Source: an uncultured Parabacteroides sp.
GTDB taxonomy: Bacteria; Bacteroidota; Bacteroidia; Bacteroidales; Tannerellaceae
Direction: 5' to 3'
Assembly: GCF_902493135.1 (NCBI RefSeq)
Contig: NZ_CABUOD010000004.1
Span: forward strand, 1 to 64,000
DNA length: 64,000 nucleotides
Under the pieces are notes generated by a model. It was given only the letters and a program-made list of their open reading frames with translations, did no database searches and was not told the DNA's origin. Both the position numbers and the translations under genes were made by a program. This document shows, in pieces, positions 16,424 to 24,412 of this stretch (position 1 is the stretch's first letter; each line of letters begins with the position of its first letter).

Positions 16424-18304
16424 CTAAAAAAAGATGCTATTTGGATATTTGTATCTTCTTTCCGATACCTGAGATGTGGAAAATATAGATTCCGGGGCAA
16501 TTGACAGACAAAGAAATCGTCCCTCCATTCGAGACTCCACCGGAAAGCAAAACGCCTGCCAGGTCATATAATCCGTATGGTTACCTTCTACATGGATTTC
16601 TCGACCGTTTGTTCTCAATTGCAAACTTGCGCGATCGATTTTCTCATTGGCGGTATGGTCGATTTTACGCATCAAGATCTGGTAACCATGCAGAAAGAAT
16701 TCGCAATCGTCCGTAAAACAAACCAGTTTATCCAAATCGGATTCGGTCGGCATATAACCGTCCGTACCCTGTGCGACCAGGACAGACGAAGCCGCGCCAG
16801 CAACCATATTCTCGTCGACCAGGACATTCAAAGTGTGCTGAAGCGGATCGACAAGATTAATCAAACCTTTCACCGTCTGTCCCTCTCCCAGATAAATCCC
16901 GTTTTTGACCGGCACTTTCCCTGAAAGTTTGAAGGGCGAGAAAGAACTGATCTGTCCGGTTATTGCTCCATCTTTCACAAAAAGTGAACCGGAATTGGAG
17001 ATATGTCCAGTTATCGCACCTTCGCTTACGACCGAACTCAACTTATCTATAAGAATCGTACGAAGATAGTCGGATATGGACACGATCTGTGTAGCCAAAC
17101 CGATTTTCAGATATCCACCGTTTTTCACACTCAACAGGATAGAAGCGTTTGTCCATTCTCCTCTGATCACGATATCGCTCAGAGCCAGGCCACCCTTATT
17201 TACGATAATACCGGCATCGCTGTTTTGCGAGACCAATGTCCCGCCTCCCCCCAAACCGATGTATTTGCCGTCCACATCGACAGGTTTTGTCAAAGGGACT
17301 TCCTGCTCAACAACGACTTCAGAAGGTGTTTCTTCCGTTCCGGCAGGCAGTTCATCTATTTTTCCGGAGAGGTCGTCTTCGGTTTCGATGGGAGGTTCGG
17401 ATTCGCCTTCACCGGCAAAAACAATATTCCCATCTCTTAGGGCAAAACTGTGTTTCCCCGAATAATCATGAAATTTTGCGACATCGCCCCACGTCGGGAT
17501 ATAATCAGAAAAAGAACTATCCAAAGTGGCTATGATTGTCCCGGCTTCACCGAATTTGGATACTGTTAAATCGTTTTTTAATGCAGAAGACAGTATTAAT
17601 TTGGATTTGGATCCACATAAATAAAGACATTCTCTTATAAGAGCATCATCTCCAATATATATATTATTGAAAAGTTTATCAGATTCATTAAAATCATATA
17701 CTGTTCCGACACTTCCTCCCCAAAGATGAACACGGCTACCACTATCAATACAGACTTCACCATAAATTCCTTTATTACCATGAATTTCACCTCCCCCTAT
17801 AAACAATGACCCAGTCCCAACCCGGATACAACTGGCATACACATCATTACTGACAAAACCTTTCTCTATTATGGTCCCTTCATATATGCACAAACCAGCA
17901 CTACCGTTCCCTTCATTTATATAAATCAATGAATTTTTAGCCTCATCTCCAGATCCTGAAATCGTAATATTGCGCAGTAACAATGTGGAGTTATCTTTAA
18001 TCATAATTAAAGACCCATTATTTTTACCCTTAGACTGAACGATACGCCCATTTGTCAACAAAATAGACTTGTGGTGAGACCTATCACCATTTTCATTCGA
18101 AACAGTTAAAGAAGATACGGTATATGTTTTACCTCTTAAGTCAATAACCAATTCTTGATTTACTTTTGCATTATCAATTAACCCCTGTAAGTATTCCTGA
18201 TCGGTTTGCGCCTTCGAGATCTCAGGAATAGTTAAAATAAAAAACAATAAAATCAGATACGGAGTGATTCCCCTATACATCCGTGTTTTACCCTTATATT
18301 CCAT
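16424..18304 (-). pseudogene. Secreted beta-helix-like protein, frameshifted at its C-terminus
   Basis: The open frame encodes 626 residues with an N-terminal signal (ILLFFILTIPEISKAQ). Long stretches of short Gly/Ile/Val repeats (LLTNGRIVQSKG, LLLRNITISGSG, SGSLFVKDGAITG) suggest a right-handed parallel beta-helix. A Glu/Pro-rich linker near residues 300-335 separates two helix halves. At about 16573 the frame goes wrong. The frame in use ends in a 40-residue tail without character, whereas the +1 frame from there encodes YDLAGVLLSGG and CPGIYIFHISG and stops at 16437. That is a normal type IX sorting domain. A one-base loss (or assembly error) would therefore prevent export. Otherwise I do not recognise a function; a surface adhesin or glycan-binding protein is possible. 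Confidence 0.65.
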
Positions 18305-18383
18305 AACAGATATATTTAATGTTTACATCGGCTAAAGTAGAACATCCGAAGGAATATCAATTCTTACGTCTGGGGCTTACAAA

Positions 18384-18414
18384 GTTATCCGGTCACTTTC
18401 AACAGTTATCCGGT
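18384..18414. promoter_or_regulatory. Paired GTTATCCGGT sites, 21 bp apart
   Basis: GTTATCCGGT occurs at 18384-18393 and again at 18405-18414, exactly two helical turns apart. They are upstream of the minus-strand beta-helix gene. A 10/10 copy in inverted orientation (ACCGGATAAC) lies at 26707-26716, before the LytTR regulator gene. LytTR proteins bind direct repeats at this spacing, but the link is inferred. Confidence 0.4.
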
Positions 18415-18516
18415 AAAACAAAAAGGTTATCATGGAACAATTAATTTAAAAGATACTTAAAATAGAATAGTGATATAAAATTATAAGACCTCTCAAAGCA
18501 GCCGTTAACACGCCAA

Positions 18517-18563
18517 CACTCTCAATATGAGAAACTCATTTTGAGAGTGCTGGCATACCTTTG
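18517..18563 (+). promoter_or_regulatory. Palindromic operator and promoter of the restriction island regulator
   Basis: A 33-bp interrupted palindrome (18517-18549) has arms CACTCTCAA/TTGAGAGTG and ATGAG/CTCAT around AAA. It is followed by TACCTTTG (18556-18563), a perfect -7 element. There is no TTTG at the -33 distance: the palindrome lies there instead. This resembles C-boxes of restriction-modification controller genes, where the regulator activates or represses its own promoter. Confidence 0.7.
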
Positions 18564-18580
18564 CTGCAAAATTATAAATA

Positions 18581-18874
18581 ATGAAAACTGATTATCAACA
18601 GCAAGTAATCAATAGAATCAAGTTGATTCGAGAGAGCAAAGGATTTTCACAGCTTACATTTTCAAAGTTGTTAGATATTAGTCCTGGACAAATGGGCAAT
18701 ATTGATAGTTGTAAACAACCTCACAAATATACACTTAAACAAATCTTGAGAATTTGCGATTTTTTAGAGATAACTGTAGAAGAAGTCTTTTTTGCAAATG
18801 ACGACAGAAGTAGGATGTTTTCAACAAGAGATGTTATAAATGCGATAATCAAATATCAAGATAAATCATTATAA
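18581..18874 (+). CDS. XRE-family helix-turn-helix regulator (controller-like)
   Basis: The 97-residue protein is mostly one Cro/C1-type helix-turn-helix domain (IRESKGFSQLTFSKLLDISP, then a recognition helix GQMGNIDSC) with a short C-terminal extension. It lies 18 bp upstream of the putative endonuclease gene and 18 bp after a perfect -7 element, behind a large palindrome. Size and position match the controller (C) proteins that delay endonuclease expression until methylation is complete. Its sequence is AT-rich like the rest of the island. It may instead control only its own operon; no direct evidence distinguishes these. Confidence 0.8.
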   Translation: MKTDYQQQVINRIKLIRESKGFSQLTFSKLLDISPGQMGNIDSCKQPHKYTLKQILRICDFLEITVEEVFFANDDRSRMFSTRDVINAIIKYQDKSL

Positions 18875-18892
18875 TTCGAATGGAATAAAAAT

Positions 18893-19522
18893 ATGACGTT
18901 AAAAGACACAGAAACACTTCGGGAAAGATTGCAAAATAGTTGCGACTTATTAATTCGAAGAATAGGGCAAATTCAAATTGGCTCACCAGACTTATTCCCA
19001 TATGGCTGGAGAAAAGCAGCTAAAGGAAGAACCGTTTGGAGAATCGTGGAAGAGGTAATAACTCAAAATCTTGAAAAATATCACAATGATTTTAATTTAG
19101 ACAACATACACCCTTCTGATTCTGAAGTGACTGTGTATGATATGAAATGCGTATATGGGAATTGGGATGCCTATATCAACATTAAATCCGCGGTAGTGGG
19201 TGGTAAACGGCAAAAAGATGATATATCTAAAGCTGATGGATTGAAAGCCTTTTATGCAGACGATATAGACAAACAATTTTTTGTTGCAACTTTCTTTATT
19301 CAGTTTAATGCCAATATGAGTATAGAAATAACGAAAGCAATTGTGTTTCCAATAGCGTGGATTCCTGATATATATGTAAATCCAAGCAACAATGGTAATT
19401 TGCAATCTGCCTATTATAAAGATTTAGGAGATGCAGTAAAGAGGACTAATAATCAATTCGTTCCGTTGTTATATAATGCTATTCAAATAGCAGAAAAGAA
19501 GAAACAAGAAAAGAAGAAATGA
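18893..19522 (+). CDS. Putative type II restriction endonuclease
   Basis: I do not recognise the family. The assignment is by position: a controller-like gene immediately upstream and a convergent adenine methyltransferase gene 10 bp away. The 209-residue protein has no signal or membrane segment. A possible PD-(D/E)XK-type core is VEEVITQNL (Glu53/54), then Asp83 or Asp92, then a strand AYINIKSA with Lys98. Asn replaces the usual Asp/Glu of the ExK motif. The segment GGKRQKDDISKADGLKAFY follows and could contact DNA. The C-terminus is Lys-rich (EKKKQEKKK). Alternative: an unrelated toxin-like or methylation-associated protein. Confidence 0.55.
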   Translation: MTLKDTETLRERLQNSCDLLIRRIGQIQIGSPDLFPYGWRKAAKGRTVWRIVEEVITQNLEKYHNDFNLDNIHPSDSEVTVYDMKCVYGNWDAYINIKSAVVGGKRQKDDISKADGLKAFYADDIDKQFFVATFFIQFNANMSIEITKAIVFPIAWIPDIYVNPSNNGNLQSAYYKDLGDAVKRTNNQFVPLLYNAIQIAEKKKQEKKK

Positions 19523-19556
19523 TTTAGGGAAGTCAAACACACTTCCCTAAATTTTT
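19523..19556. terminator. Shared bidirectional terminator of the restriction island
   Basis: TTTAGGGAAGT (19523-19533) and ACTTCCCTAAA (19541-19551) form a perfect 11-bp stem with a 7-base loop, followed by TTTTTA on the plus strand. It starts at the endonuclease stop and overlaps the methyltransferase stop codon (19533-19535), so it can end both convergent transcripts. Confidence 0.8.
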
Positions 19557-20990
19557 ACTAAAATAAGTCACATTATCAATAACTATATCATTTAATTGAG
19601 TCTTCTGAAATACTAATTTATCAATACCTTCTATTGCTTGTTCGGAAGCAATTTTATTATCTCTCACAAGTTGGGCAATTCTTGCAAGAACGTTCTTTTC
19701 ATTTTCGTCAAAATCTAGTATAGGCAAACAACTTACATATCCAGATGTTACCATATTAGAGCGAATCAAGACTCCACGGATAAGATAAGTTACCAATGAA
19801 CTATTCAAATAAGATAGTAACCAATTAATATCTTCTTTAGGAGGATATATGGTAGGGTTTACACCCGTAACGGCATCTGCAGGAAGATATACAGCACTAA
19901 AAGGCAAACCCATTGATGAACAAGCAATTCCTTCATTGAGCAACAAACTACGATTGCGTACAATAAAATTTTTATCACTACCATGGACTTCTAAATAGTT
20001 ATTGATAAGAAAGGCATCTTCTTTGGCTACAAATTTGCGGCTTGCAGGATTCTTATAAAAAGGGATACCATATCCATCTTTCTTTTTAACGGATAAATAA
20101 TGAGAATCGTTACCCGTTGATATACACGTAACACATTTATACAAATCACCTAAGGACGGATACTTATGAAATAGTCCCACAATTTCTTGGTTGACACCAA
20201 TTAGAATTTGATTGGACAATTTGTTACATTTCAATAGCAAAGAATCGATAGATACTTCCTTCAAGGAATGATTGAGCAATACATTCTTAAACTCCGAAAT
20301 GCTATTAGACCTATTTGATATTTGTACATTCGACTGATATTTTTTCCCTTTTTGAAGTATCACGATACAAGTCCTAACATCAGCATGTTGACTCCAAAAT
20401 AAGTCCGTAGGGCAGAGAATTATCTGATGAATAGAACAAGTGGACAATATTTGCTCTCTTAACTTTGAATGGTAATTAGAAGTCAGAAAAGAATCAGATA
20501 TAATAACACCAATCAAGCATCCTTCCTTTGCCATACTAATCATCGCTGACAAAAAAATGGAATACATATTATATGCGCCAACAGGGAATAAACTGTTCAG
20601 CCATTTTTTATTCTCCTTTATATAGTTTATTTCATGGCAATTGTATGGAGGATTGGCAATCATATAATCATATTGGGTTGCATTCGCTGAAAAGAAATTA
20701 TTATTCACAAAGTCCGCATAAACCTCGATGAAGTTTCTCTGACAAAATTTCGACATATTATATTCGCAATGCTTTATAATGTCGTAAGAATCGATGGTTT
20801 TACCAGATTTGTAGAATTCTTCCAATAGTTCTTCCCTGCCAACAGCTGGATCTAATACTAAATTGCCATTTGGATTAATAGATAGCATTTCTTGTGTTAA
20901 ATACTTAGCGACAAAAGAGGGTGTTGAGTAATACCCAACTTCACGTTTGTCTATCCCATTTTCCATTACTGTTTTAACTTTTCTCGCCAT
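19533..20990 (-). CDS. N6-adenine DNA methyltransferase
   Basis: The 485-residue enzyme should transfer methyl from AdoMet to the N6 of adenine in a specific DNA site and protect it from the cognate nuclease. Residues 19-24 (GYYSTP) match motif X, LDPAVG at 46-51 is motif I (AdoMet binding), and NPPY at 113-116 is the catalytic motif IV. The order X-I-IV with a long C-terminal part indicates a gamma-class enzyme of the Eco57I/TaqI type. The target-recognition region is the C-terminal 250 residues, ending in a PILDFDENEKNVLARIAQLV segment like HsdS or type II recognition ends. It follows a 68-residue regulator by 1 bp. Confidence 0.88.
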   Translation of the reverse strand: MARKVKTVMENGIDKREVGYYSTPSFVAKYLTQEMLSINPNGNLVLDPAVGREELLEEFYKSGKTIDSYDIIKHCEYNMSKFCQRNFIEVYADFVNNNFFSANATQYDYMIANPPYNCHEINYIKENKKWLNSLFPVGAYNMYSIFLSAMISMAKEGCLIGVIISDSFLTSNYHSKLREQILSTCSIHQIILCPTDLFWSQHADVRTCIVILQKGKKYQSNVQISNRSNSISEFKNVLLNHSLKEVSIDSLLLKCNKLSNQILIGVNQEIVGLFHKYPSLGDLYKCVTCISTGNDSHYLSVKKKDGYGIPFYKNPASRKFVAKEDAFLINNYLEVHGSDKNFIVRNRSLLLNEGIACSSMGLPFSAVYLPADAVTGVNPTIYPPKEDINWLLSYLNSSLVTYLIRGVLIRSNMVTSGYVSCLPILDFDENEKNVLARIAQLVRDNKIASEQAIEGIDKLVFQKTQLNDIVIDNVTYFSKNLGKCV

Positions 20991-20991
20991 G

Positions 20992-21198
20992 CTAGCACTT
21001 AGTATTTATTTGATTAGGCACAAGTAACTCTCTCACATCAATATTCAGAATTTCTGCAATTTGATATAGAACAGGTATTGGAGGTTGAATTTTATTAGTC
21101 GCATAGAGATTTACCATATTGAAGCTTTTACCAAGTCTCTCTGCCAATTCTGTTTGGCTGATGCCTCTTACTTCTAATATCTCTTTTATCTTGTTCAT
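20992..21198 (-). CDS. Small XRE-family regulator upstream of the methyltransferase
   Basis: This 68-residue protein is a single helix-turn-helix domain (ILEVRGISQTELAERLGKS, recognition helix FNMVNLYATNK). The chosen ATG at 21198 has an AAGGTG ribosome-binding site 6-11 bp upstream; a GTG at 21207 is the less likely alternative. It ends 1 bp before the methyltransferase start, so the two are cotranscribed. It likely tunes methyltransferase expression, and together with the other XRE gene gives the island a regulator on each side. Confidence 0.85.
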   Translation of the reverse strand: MNKIKEILEVRGISQTELAERLGKSFNMVNLYATNKIQPPIPVLYQIAEILNIDVRELLVPNQINTKC

Positions 21199-21222
21199 AA
21201 CAGTCACCTTTATTACTTATTG

Positions 21223-21230
21223 CAAAGGTA
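21223..21230 (-). promoter_or_regulatory. Promoter -7 element of the methyltransferase operon
   Basis: TACCTTTG on the minus strand, 24 bp upstream of the chosen ATG of the small regulator. No TTTG at -33 distance is seen. Confidence 0.55.
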
Positions 21231-21427
21231 CACAATTTTGTTTGGTATTCGCTATTTTCTCAAAGATTTGTGAAAGAGTTATTTGATAGCATAATACCGC
21301 AAACAGCTGAAAATCGCACGGTTGCCAAATTGTTACCGCTATTTTTCAAATACTCCGTTAAGTCTTTAGTCCTCATTTCACCAAACCGTATTCTTCCCCG
21401 AAACAGATTGTTCAGATATTAAAGACA

Positions 21428-21526
21428 CGGGGTATCATCAAGCGAATATGCCTTGTCTCCATACACGATAAGCACAGCACTCTTTATCTCGTCGGCGTAT
21501 GCTATCAAAGAAAAAGTAAAGATATG
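21428..21526 (-). pseudogene. Alpha/beta hydrolase fragment
   Basis: On the minus strand about 30 codons read SLIAYADEIKSAVLIVYGDK, then AYS, then a stop. This resembles the strand and loop before the catalytic Asp/His of alpha/beta hydrolases, where Bacteroidales homologues have VLIVHGEKAHS. No start or flanking domain is present. The match is short, so this may be chance. Confidence 0.35.
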
Positions 21527-21876
21527 CCCGTTAAAAAAGCGGGATCACGTAGCAAAGATTTGAGTGGTAAGAAAACGAAGCTATAACTGGCCGACACAAC
21601 GACTATAGATTACAATAACCCCAGATTAGCCTATATTCTATCTCGGGTAAAATTCCGGAACGATTTGATTTGACTTTTTGCCGGCTTTTAGCCGGAATTG
21701 GTAACGATTAAAAAAACGTTGTTGGCGGAAAACAAGAAAACGATGTCTTTTTGTAATCAGATGGGAGAAAGAACGGATATTGTGGAAAACCTGAACTCAT
21801 GGAGAATCGCCTATAATAAAAAAAGTCGGGACATTTCCCGTATATCTCAAACCGATTCCGGGACTTTCCTGCCACG

Positions 21877-21975
21877 ACGACCGTCCTCGTTACCTTTACG
21901 ACCGTCTTCGTCGCCATCAAGACGGTCGTCATGCCATATATACTGCACACTTCATGGCAATCGCGACCGTCTTTG
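21877..21975. repeat. Short repeat array, core ACGACCGTC, 21-bp period
   Basis: ACGACCGTC occurs at 21877 and 21898 (21 bp apart), in inverted form (GACGGTCGT) at 21921, and as GCGACCGTC near 21961. It resembles arrays with other cores at 47435 and 54445. Confidence 0.6.
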
Positions 21976-22210
21976 TGGCAAAAAACTGCGCATCTCAAGT
22001 GATGAAGCCCTTCCTTATCCTTAAAAAGCCGGATTTCACGCCCATCATTAAAGAATGTATTTTATTGTCAAGAAACCGGTATTATACAATAAGTCCTCTG
22101 TTTTACCACTAATAAACAAGAAAAACAAAACGGATCAATCTGCATTTACGATACAAATATTAGCGGATGTGACTATAATGATCCTTTTCCTTACAAGGAA
22201 ATAGCCTTCC

Positions 22211-23167
22211 TTATAAAAACCGGATCGTTTCCTCGCTCAAGCCGGTACACTTTGCGATGGTAGCCATATCTACCCCCGTCTCTTTCATCCTGACAGCGAC
22301 TTGGCGCATGCCTTCGGCAAAACCTTTTGCCTCACCTTCGGCAAGACCTTCCGCTTTTCCTTTCGCCTCACCTTCTGCGATTCCTTCCAGCCTGGAGGTG
22401 TAGATCGCGTTGTTCTGGATGTTGATGTCTTCGAGGTGGCGGATGTAGACGAGGCGTTCGGCGGGCGACATGGAATAGAATTTCAATTTCTCGCGGGCTT
22501 CCTTCAGGCCGGGAACGGTCGTATCCGGACGGATCGTGCCGTCTTTCAGGTATTCCATCCATTCGTCCAATGGCGTGAGGGCCACTTTGTCGAACTCGTT
22601 CACGCGGATCAGGATATATTCGGGGAAGATTTCGGCGGGGAGGCGCGAGACGAGGACATTGCGTTCGCGCTCGTTGACCCGCAACTGGTCGCCCGTATGC
22701 ACGCCGACGAAATGGTTCTGGCCGTGATAGATATAATCCGTCCCGATACCGATGTCGAAATAGAGGACGCTGATGGAGTAGACTTTCTTGATCTTGTCGT
22801 AGTCTTCACCCAAAGAGATGTGTTCGGTGATGGCTTTGGCCACGCCGTAGAGGATGCGTTCGAGGTAGTTTATCTCGCGGGTGTTCTGGATCTCGACGAT
22901 GATGATCTCGCCTTTGCTGTTGAGCGCCTTGATGTCGACGCGGTTGAACTTGTCGTCGGCGCGTTCCTGGTTGCCCTCGCTTTCGAGGATCTCGACGATC
23001 TTGATCTCTTCGTTCAGCATGACGGTCAGGAAACCGTCGAGCACATCGAAATTGGCCTTCTGGCGCAGCAGACGCTTGATGGCCCAATCAAAACGGATAT
23101 ACCTGTCCTGCAACTCTTTTCTTTCCATCTCTTCCATGATTTTCAGATCCGACTCTTCCTTTTTCAT
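22211..23167 (-). CDS. Rpn/PD-(D/E)XK family recombination-promoting nuclease
   Basis: The 318-residue protein belongs to the Rpn/YhgA-like family (transposase-related PD-(D/E)XK nucleases). The N-terminal two thirds contain the core: Asp78 in RVDIKA and Glu92-x-Gln94 in IIVEIQNT; Gln in place of Lys is normal in this family. The last 100 residues contain Gly-Glu-Ala-Lys repeats (GEAKGKAEGLAEGEAKGFAEG-like) and a short helix-turn-helix-like end, DMATIAKCTGLSEETIRFL. Such proteins nick DNA and stimulate RecA-independent recombination in E. coli. Copies are often numerous and variable in Bacteroidales. It has its own -7 element at 23199. It is not a full transposon: no terminal repeats are seen. 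Confidence 0.85.
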   Translation of the reverse strand: MKKEESDLKIMEEMERKELQDRYIRFDWAIKRLLRQKANFDVLDGFLTVMLNEEIKIVEILESEGNQERADDKFNRVDIKALNSKGEIIIVEIQNTREINYLERILYGVAKAITEHISLGEDYDKIKKVYSISVLYFDIGIGTDYIYHGQNHFVGVHTGDQLRVNERERNVLVSRLPAEIFPEYILIRVNEFDKVALTPLDEWMEYLKDGTIRPDTTVPGLKEAREKLKFYSMSPAERLVYIRHLEDINIQNNAIYTSRLEGIAEGEAKGKAEGLAEGEAKGFAEGMRQVAVRMKETGVDMATIAKCTGLSEETIRFL

Positions 23168-23198
23168 AGTTACTGTTTTTTATTTGTTATGTAATCCA

Positions 23199-23206
23199 CA
23201 AATATA
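23199..23206 (-). promoter_or_regulatory. Rpn gene promoter -7 element
   Basis: TATATTTG on the minus strand, 31 bp upstream of the Rpn-family start. Confidence 0.5.
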
Positions 23207-23620
23207 TGCATTATTTATGAACAGGAGGATGAAACGGGAAAAATGTTTCGGATTATCTATTGCGAACTTAGTGTTATTTCTTACTTATTGTACGATTTAT
23301 CCAAATACCCGTTGGTCTGGATTGAAACAATAGCGCATGAAATTTGATTTTATACCCCATATATTCCAAATTACCCGCACGGGTAACTTTTTTTAACAAA
23401 CAAGAAATTTGCCTATAGGCTGAATATTAACGACATACAGATATCCGCCGTTTTTGAAGGGGTTCTTGTATTTTTTATCATATATAAATCCGTTGGGAAT
23501 AGGTTCACTTCTTCTCAAATTTGAATCATAAATCTGCATTTAACCACAAACATCTACTTATTAATACAAATAAAAATCCTTACTAAACTCCGAAAATAAT
23601 TAATCTTGAGGCAACATTTT
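23207..23620. other. AT-rich intergenic stretch
   Basis: No gene is visible. One hairpin with a T-tract lies at 23371-23394. The remainder has no recognisable coding, repeat or RNA signal. Confidence 0.4.
23371..23394 (+). terminator. Terminator-like hairpin without an upstream gene
   Basis: TTACCC (23371-23376) pairs with GGGTAA (23381-23386) and is followed by CTTTTTTT. Its transcript, if any, is unidentified. Confidence 0.4.
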
Positions 23621-23651
23621 TTTGCAAACTCCATCAAATAGACTATCTTTG
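23621..23651 (+). promoter_or_regulatory. Promoter of the structured RNA candidate
   Basis: TTTG (23621-23624), a 19-bp spacer and TATCTTTG (23644-23651) form a full Bacteroidales promoter. Confidence 0.75.
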
Positions 23652-23657
23652 CTTCTG

Positions 23658-23871
23658 TTACCGGGGAGAAATCCGGTACGTCGTTATAGGACATTTAATT
23701 ATCCACTTGTAAAACTGGAAATTTTAGAAAATCGATATTTAAATGTTCGTACTCTGCTTATGTACTTTTAGTTACGATAAGCGGGGGTACGGGCATATTA
23801 TATATTCTCGGTTTTCAGGTATTCCAGTACCTACAAGTGGGGTTTGTGTATATGTTACGTACCCCTTTTTT
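23658..23871 (+). ncRNA. Structured non-coding RNA candidate
   Basis: A full promoter ends at 23651 and a long terminal hairpin ends in T6 at about 23871, bracketing some 210 nt without a gene. Local stems are TACCGG/CCGGTA near the 5' end, ACATTTAA/TTAAATGT, and GCTTAT/ATAAGC. The 3' hairpin is long: GGGGTAC (23784-23790) with GTACCCC (23859-23865), then CATAT/ATATG and AGGTA/TACCT. Such organisation fits a stable small RNA, for example a Bacteroidales-1-like or 6S-like RNA, though I cannot confirm either. It could also be an attenuated leader of the 103-residue gene that begins 40 bp later. Confidence 0.55.
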
Positions 23872-23912
23872 ATGCGGTTGCGGAACATATCTAATTTTAA
23901 ACTTATAAAGAT

Positions 23913-24224
23913 ATGAAAAAGAAAAGCCGGGAATCCCTTCGCGACATCGCCAATCGCATTCCGAAACAAAGTTTATGTGAGATTGAAACATCCCTTCGCT
24001 CCCTCCTTGACGAATGGACCATTATTTTTTCTGATGGTTGCCTCTCGTTTCCGATGGACGAAGTCCCTGATCTTGTCATACCGCTGACTACGATCTATGG
24101 AACATTAAAGACAAGAGATGCCTTCTACATCATTTGCCATAACAGGGTCTTGCATCATTTTGACCATATACGGCACCTGCACCAGGTCACTTTCCTCGAC
24201 GATACCCAAGATGATATCCTTTGA
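23913..24224 (+). CDS. Hypothetical 103-residue protein
   Basis: I do not recognise this protein. It starts with MKKKSRESLRDIANRIPKQS, has no signal peptide or membrane segment, and ends acidic (DDTQDDIL). A hydrophobic strand (LVIPLTTIYGTL) and a His-rich stretch (CHNRVLHHFDHIRHLHQ) stand out. It lies 40 bp downstream of the structured RNA terminator and has no adjacent partner. It could be a genuine small cytoplasmic protein or a coding remnant. Confidence 0.45.
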   Translation: MKKKSRESLRDIANRIPKQSLCEIETSLRSLLDEWTIIFSDGCLSFPMDEVPDLVIPLTTIYGTLKTRDAFYIICHNRVLHHFDHIRHLHQVTFLDDTQDDIL

Positions 24225-24250
24225 GTGTCACTCCCCCTTATCACGATCTT

Positions 24251-24412
24251 TTAGGGGGGTGTGTCATTAATCTGTATATTAGAGCACAGATGACACAGAT
24301 GAGACTGATTCACACAGATTGATTATTGCAAATCAATAAAATAAAAATCTGCGGTTATCTGTTGAATCTGTGTCATCTGCGCTCTATTTTATATTTTGAC
24401 ACACCTTCCTAA
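24251..24412. repeat. MITE-like long inverted repeat
   Basis: The ends TTAGGGGGGTGTGTCA (24251-24266) and TGACACACCTTCCTAA (24397-24412) are complementary at 14 of 16 positions. Inside, AGAGCACAGATGACACAGAT and ATCTGTGTCATCTGCGCTCT are again complementary at 19 of 20. The whole 162-bp unit could fold into one hairpin and carries no gene. This is the form of a miniature inverted-repeat transposable element or an intergenic repeat such as occurs in multiple copies in Bacteroidales. Confidence 0.75.

Larger units (their letters stand above)
18305..18580. other. Divergent regulatory region between beta-helix gene and restriction island
   Basis: This gap holds a poor -7 match TACTTTAG (18333-18340, minus), two GTTATCCGGT direct repeats, and the operator-promoter of the rightward helix-turn-helix gene. 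No coding sequence is seen. AT content rises sharply rightwards, marking the left edge of the island. Confidence 0.5.
21231..22210. other. Gene-poor stretch right of the restriction island
   Basis: About 1 kb without a convincing gene. It contains a fragment resembling an alpha/beta hydrolase (21428-21526), a CCGGCTTTTAGCCGG palindrome near 21685, a repeat array around 21877-21975, and an AT-rich end. The frames across the repeat array read as TKTVVKVTRTVV-like strings and are probably not genes. Confidence 0.5.

Noticed and set aside
16424..16437. Extension of the beta-helix gene to 16424 as its true end
   Set aside because: The alternative frame supplies a normal type IX domain, so the 16424 stop is probably reached only because of a frameshift.
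18581..21198. Type I or type III restriction system
   Set aside because: No helicase-type restriction subunit or separate specificity subunit is present; the layout fits type II better.
21698..22024. Open frames on both strands over the 21.9-kb repeat array
   Set aside because: Both are made by the ACGACCGTC repeats (TKTVVKVTRTVV-like or Pro/Ser-rich) and have no partner or ribosome-binding site.
22301..23194. 297-codon open frame opposite the Rpn-family gene
   Set aside because: It is the antisense of a clear Rpn-family protein and is Asp/Val-rich as expected from the codon pattern.
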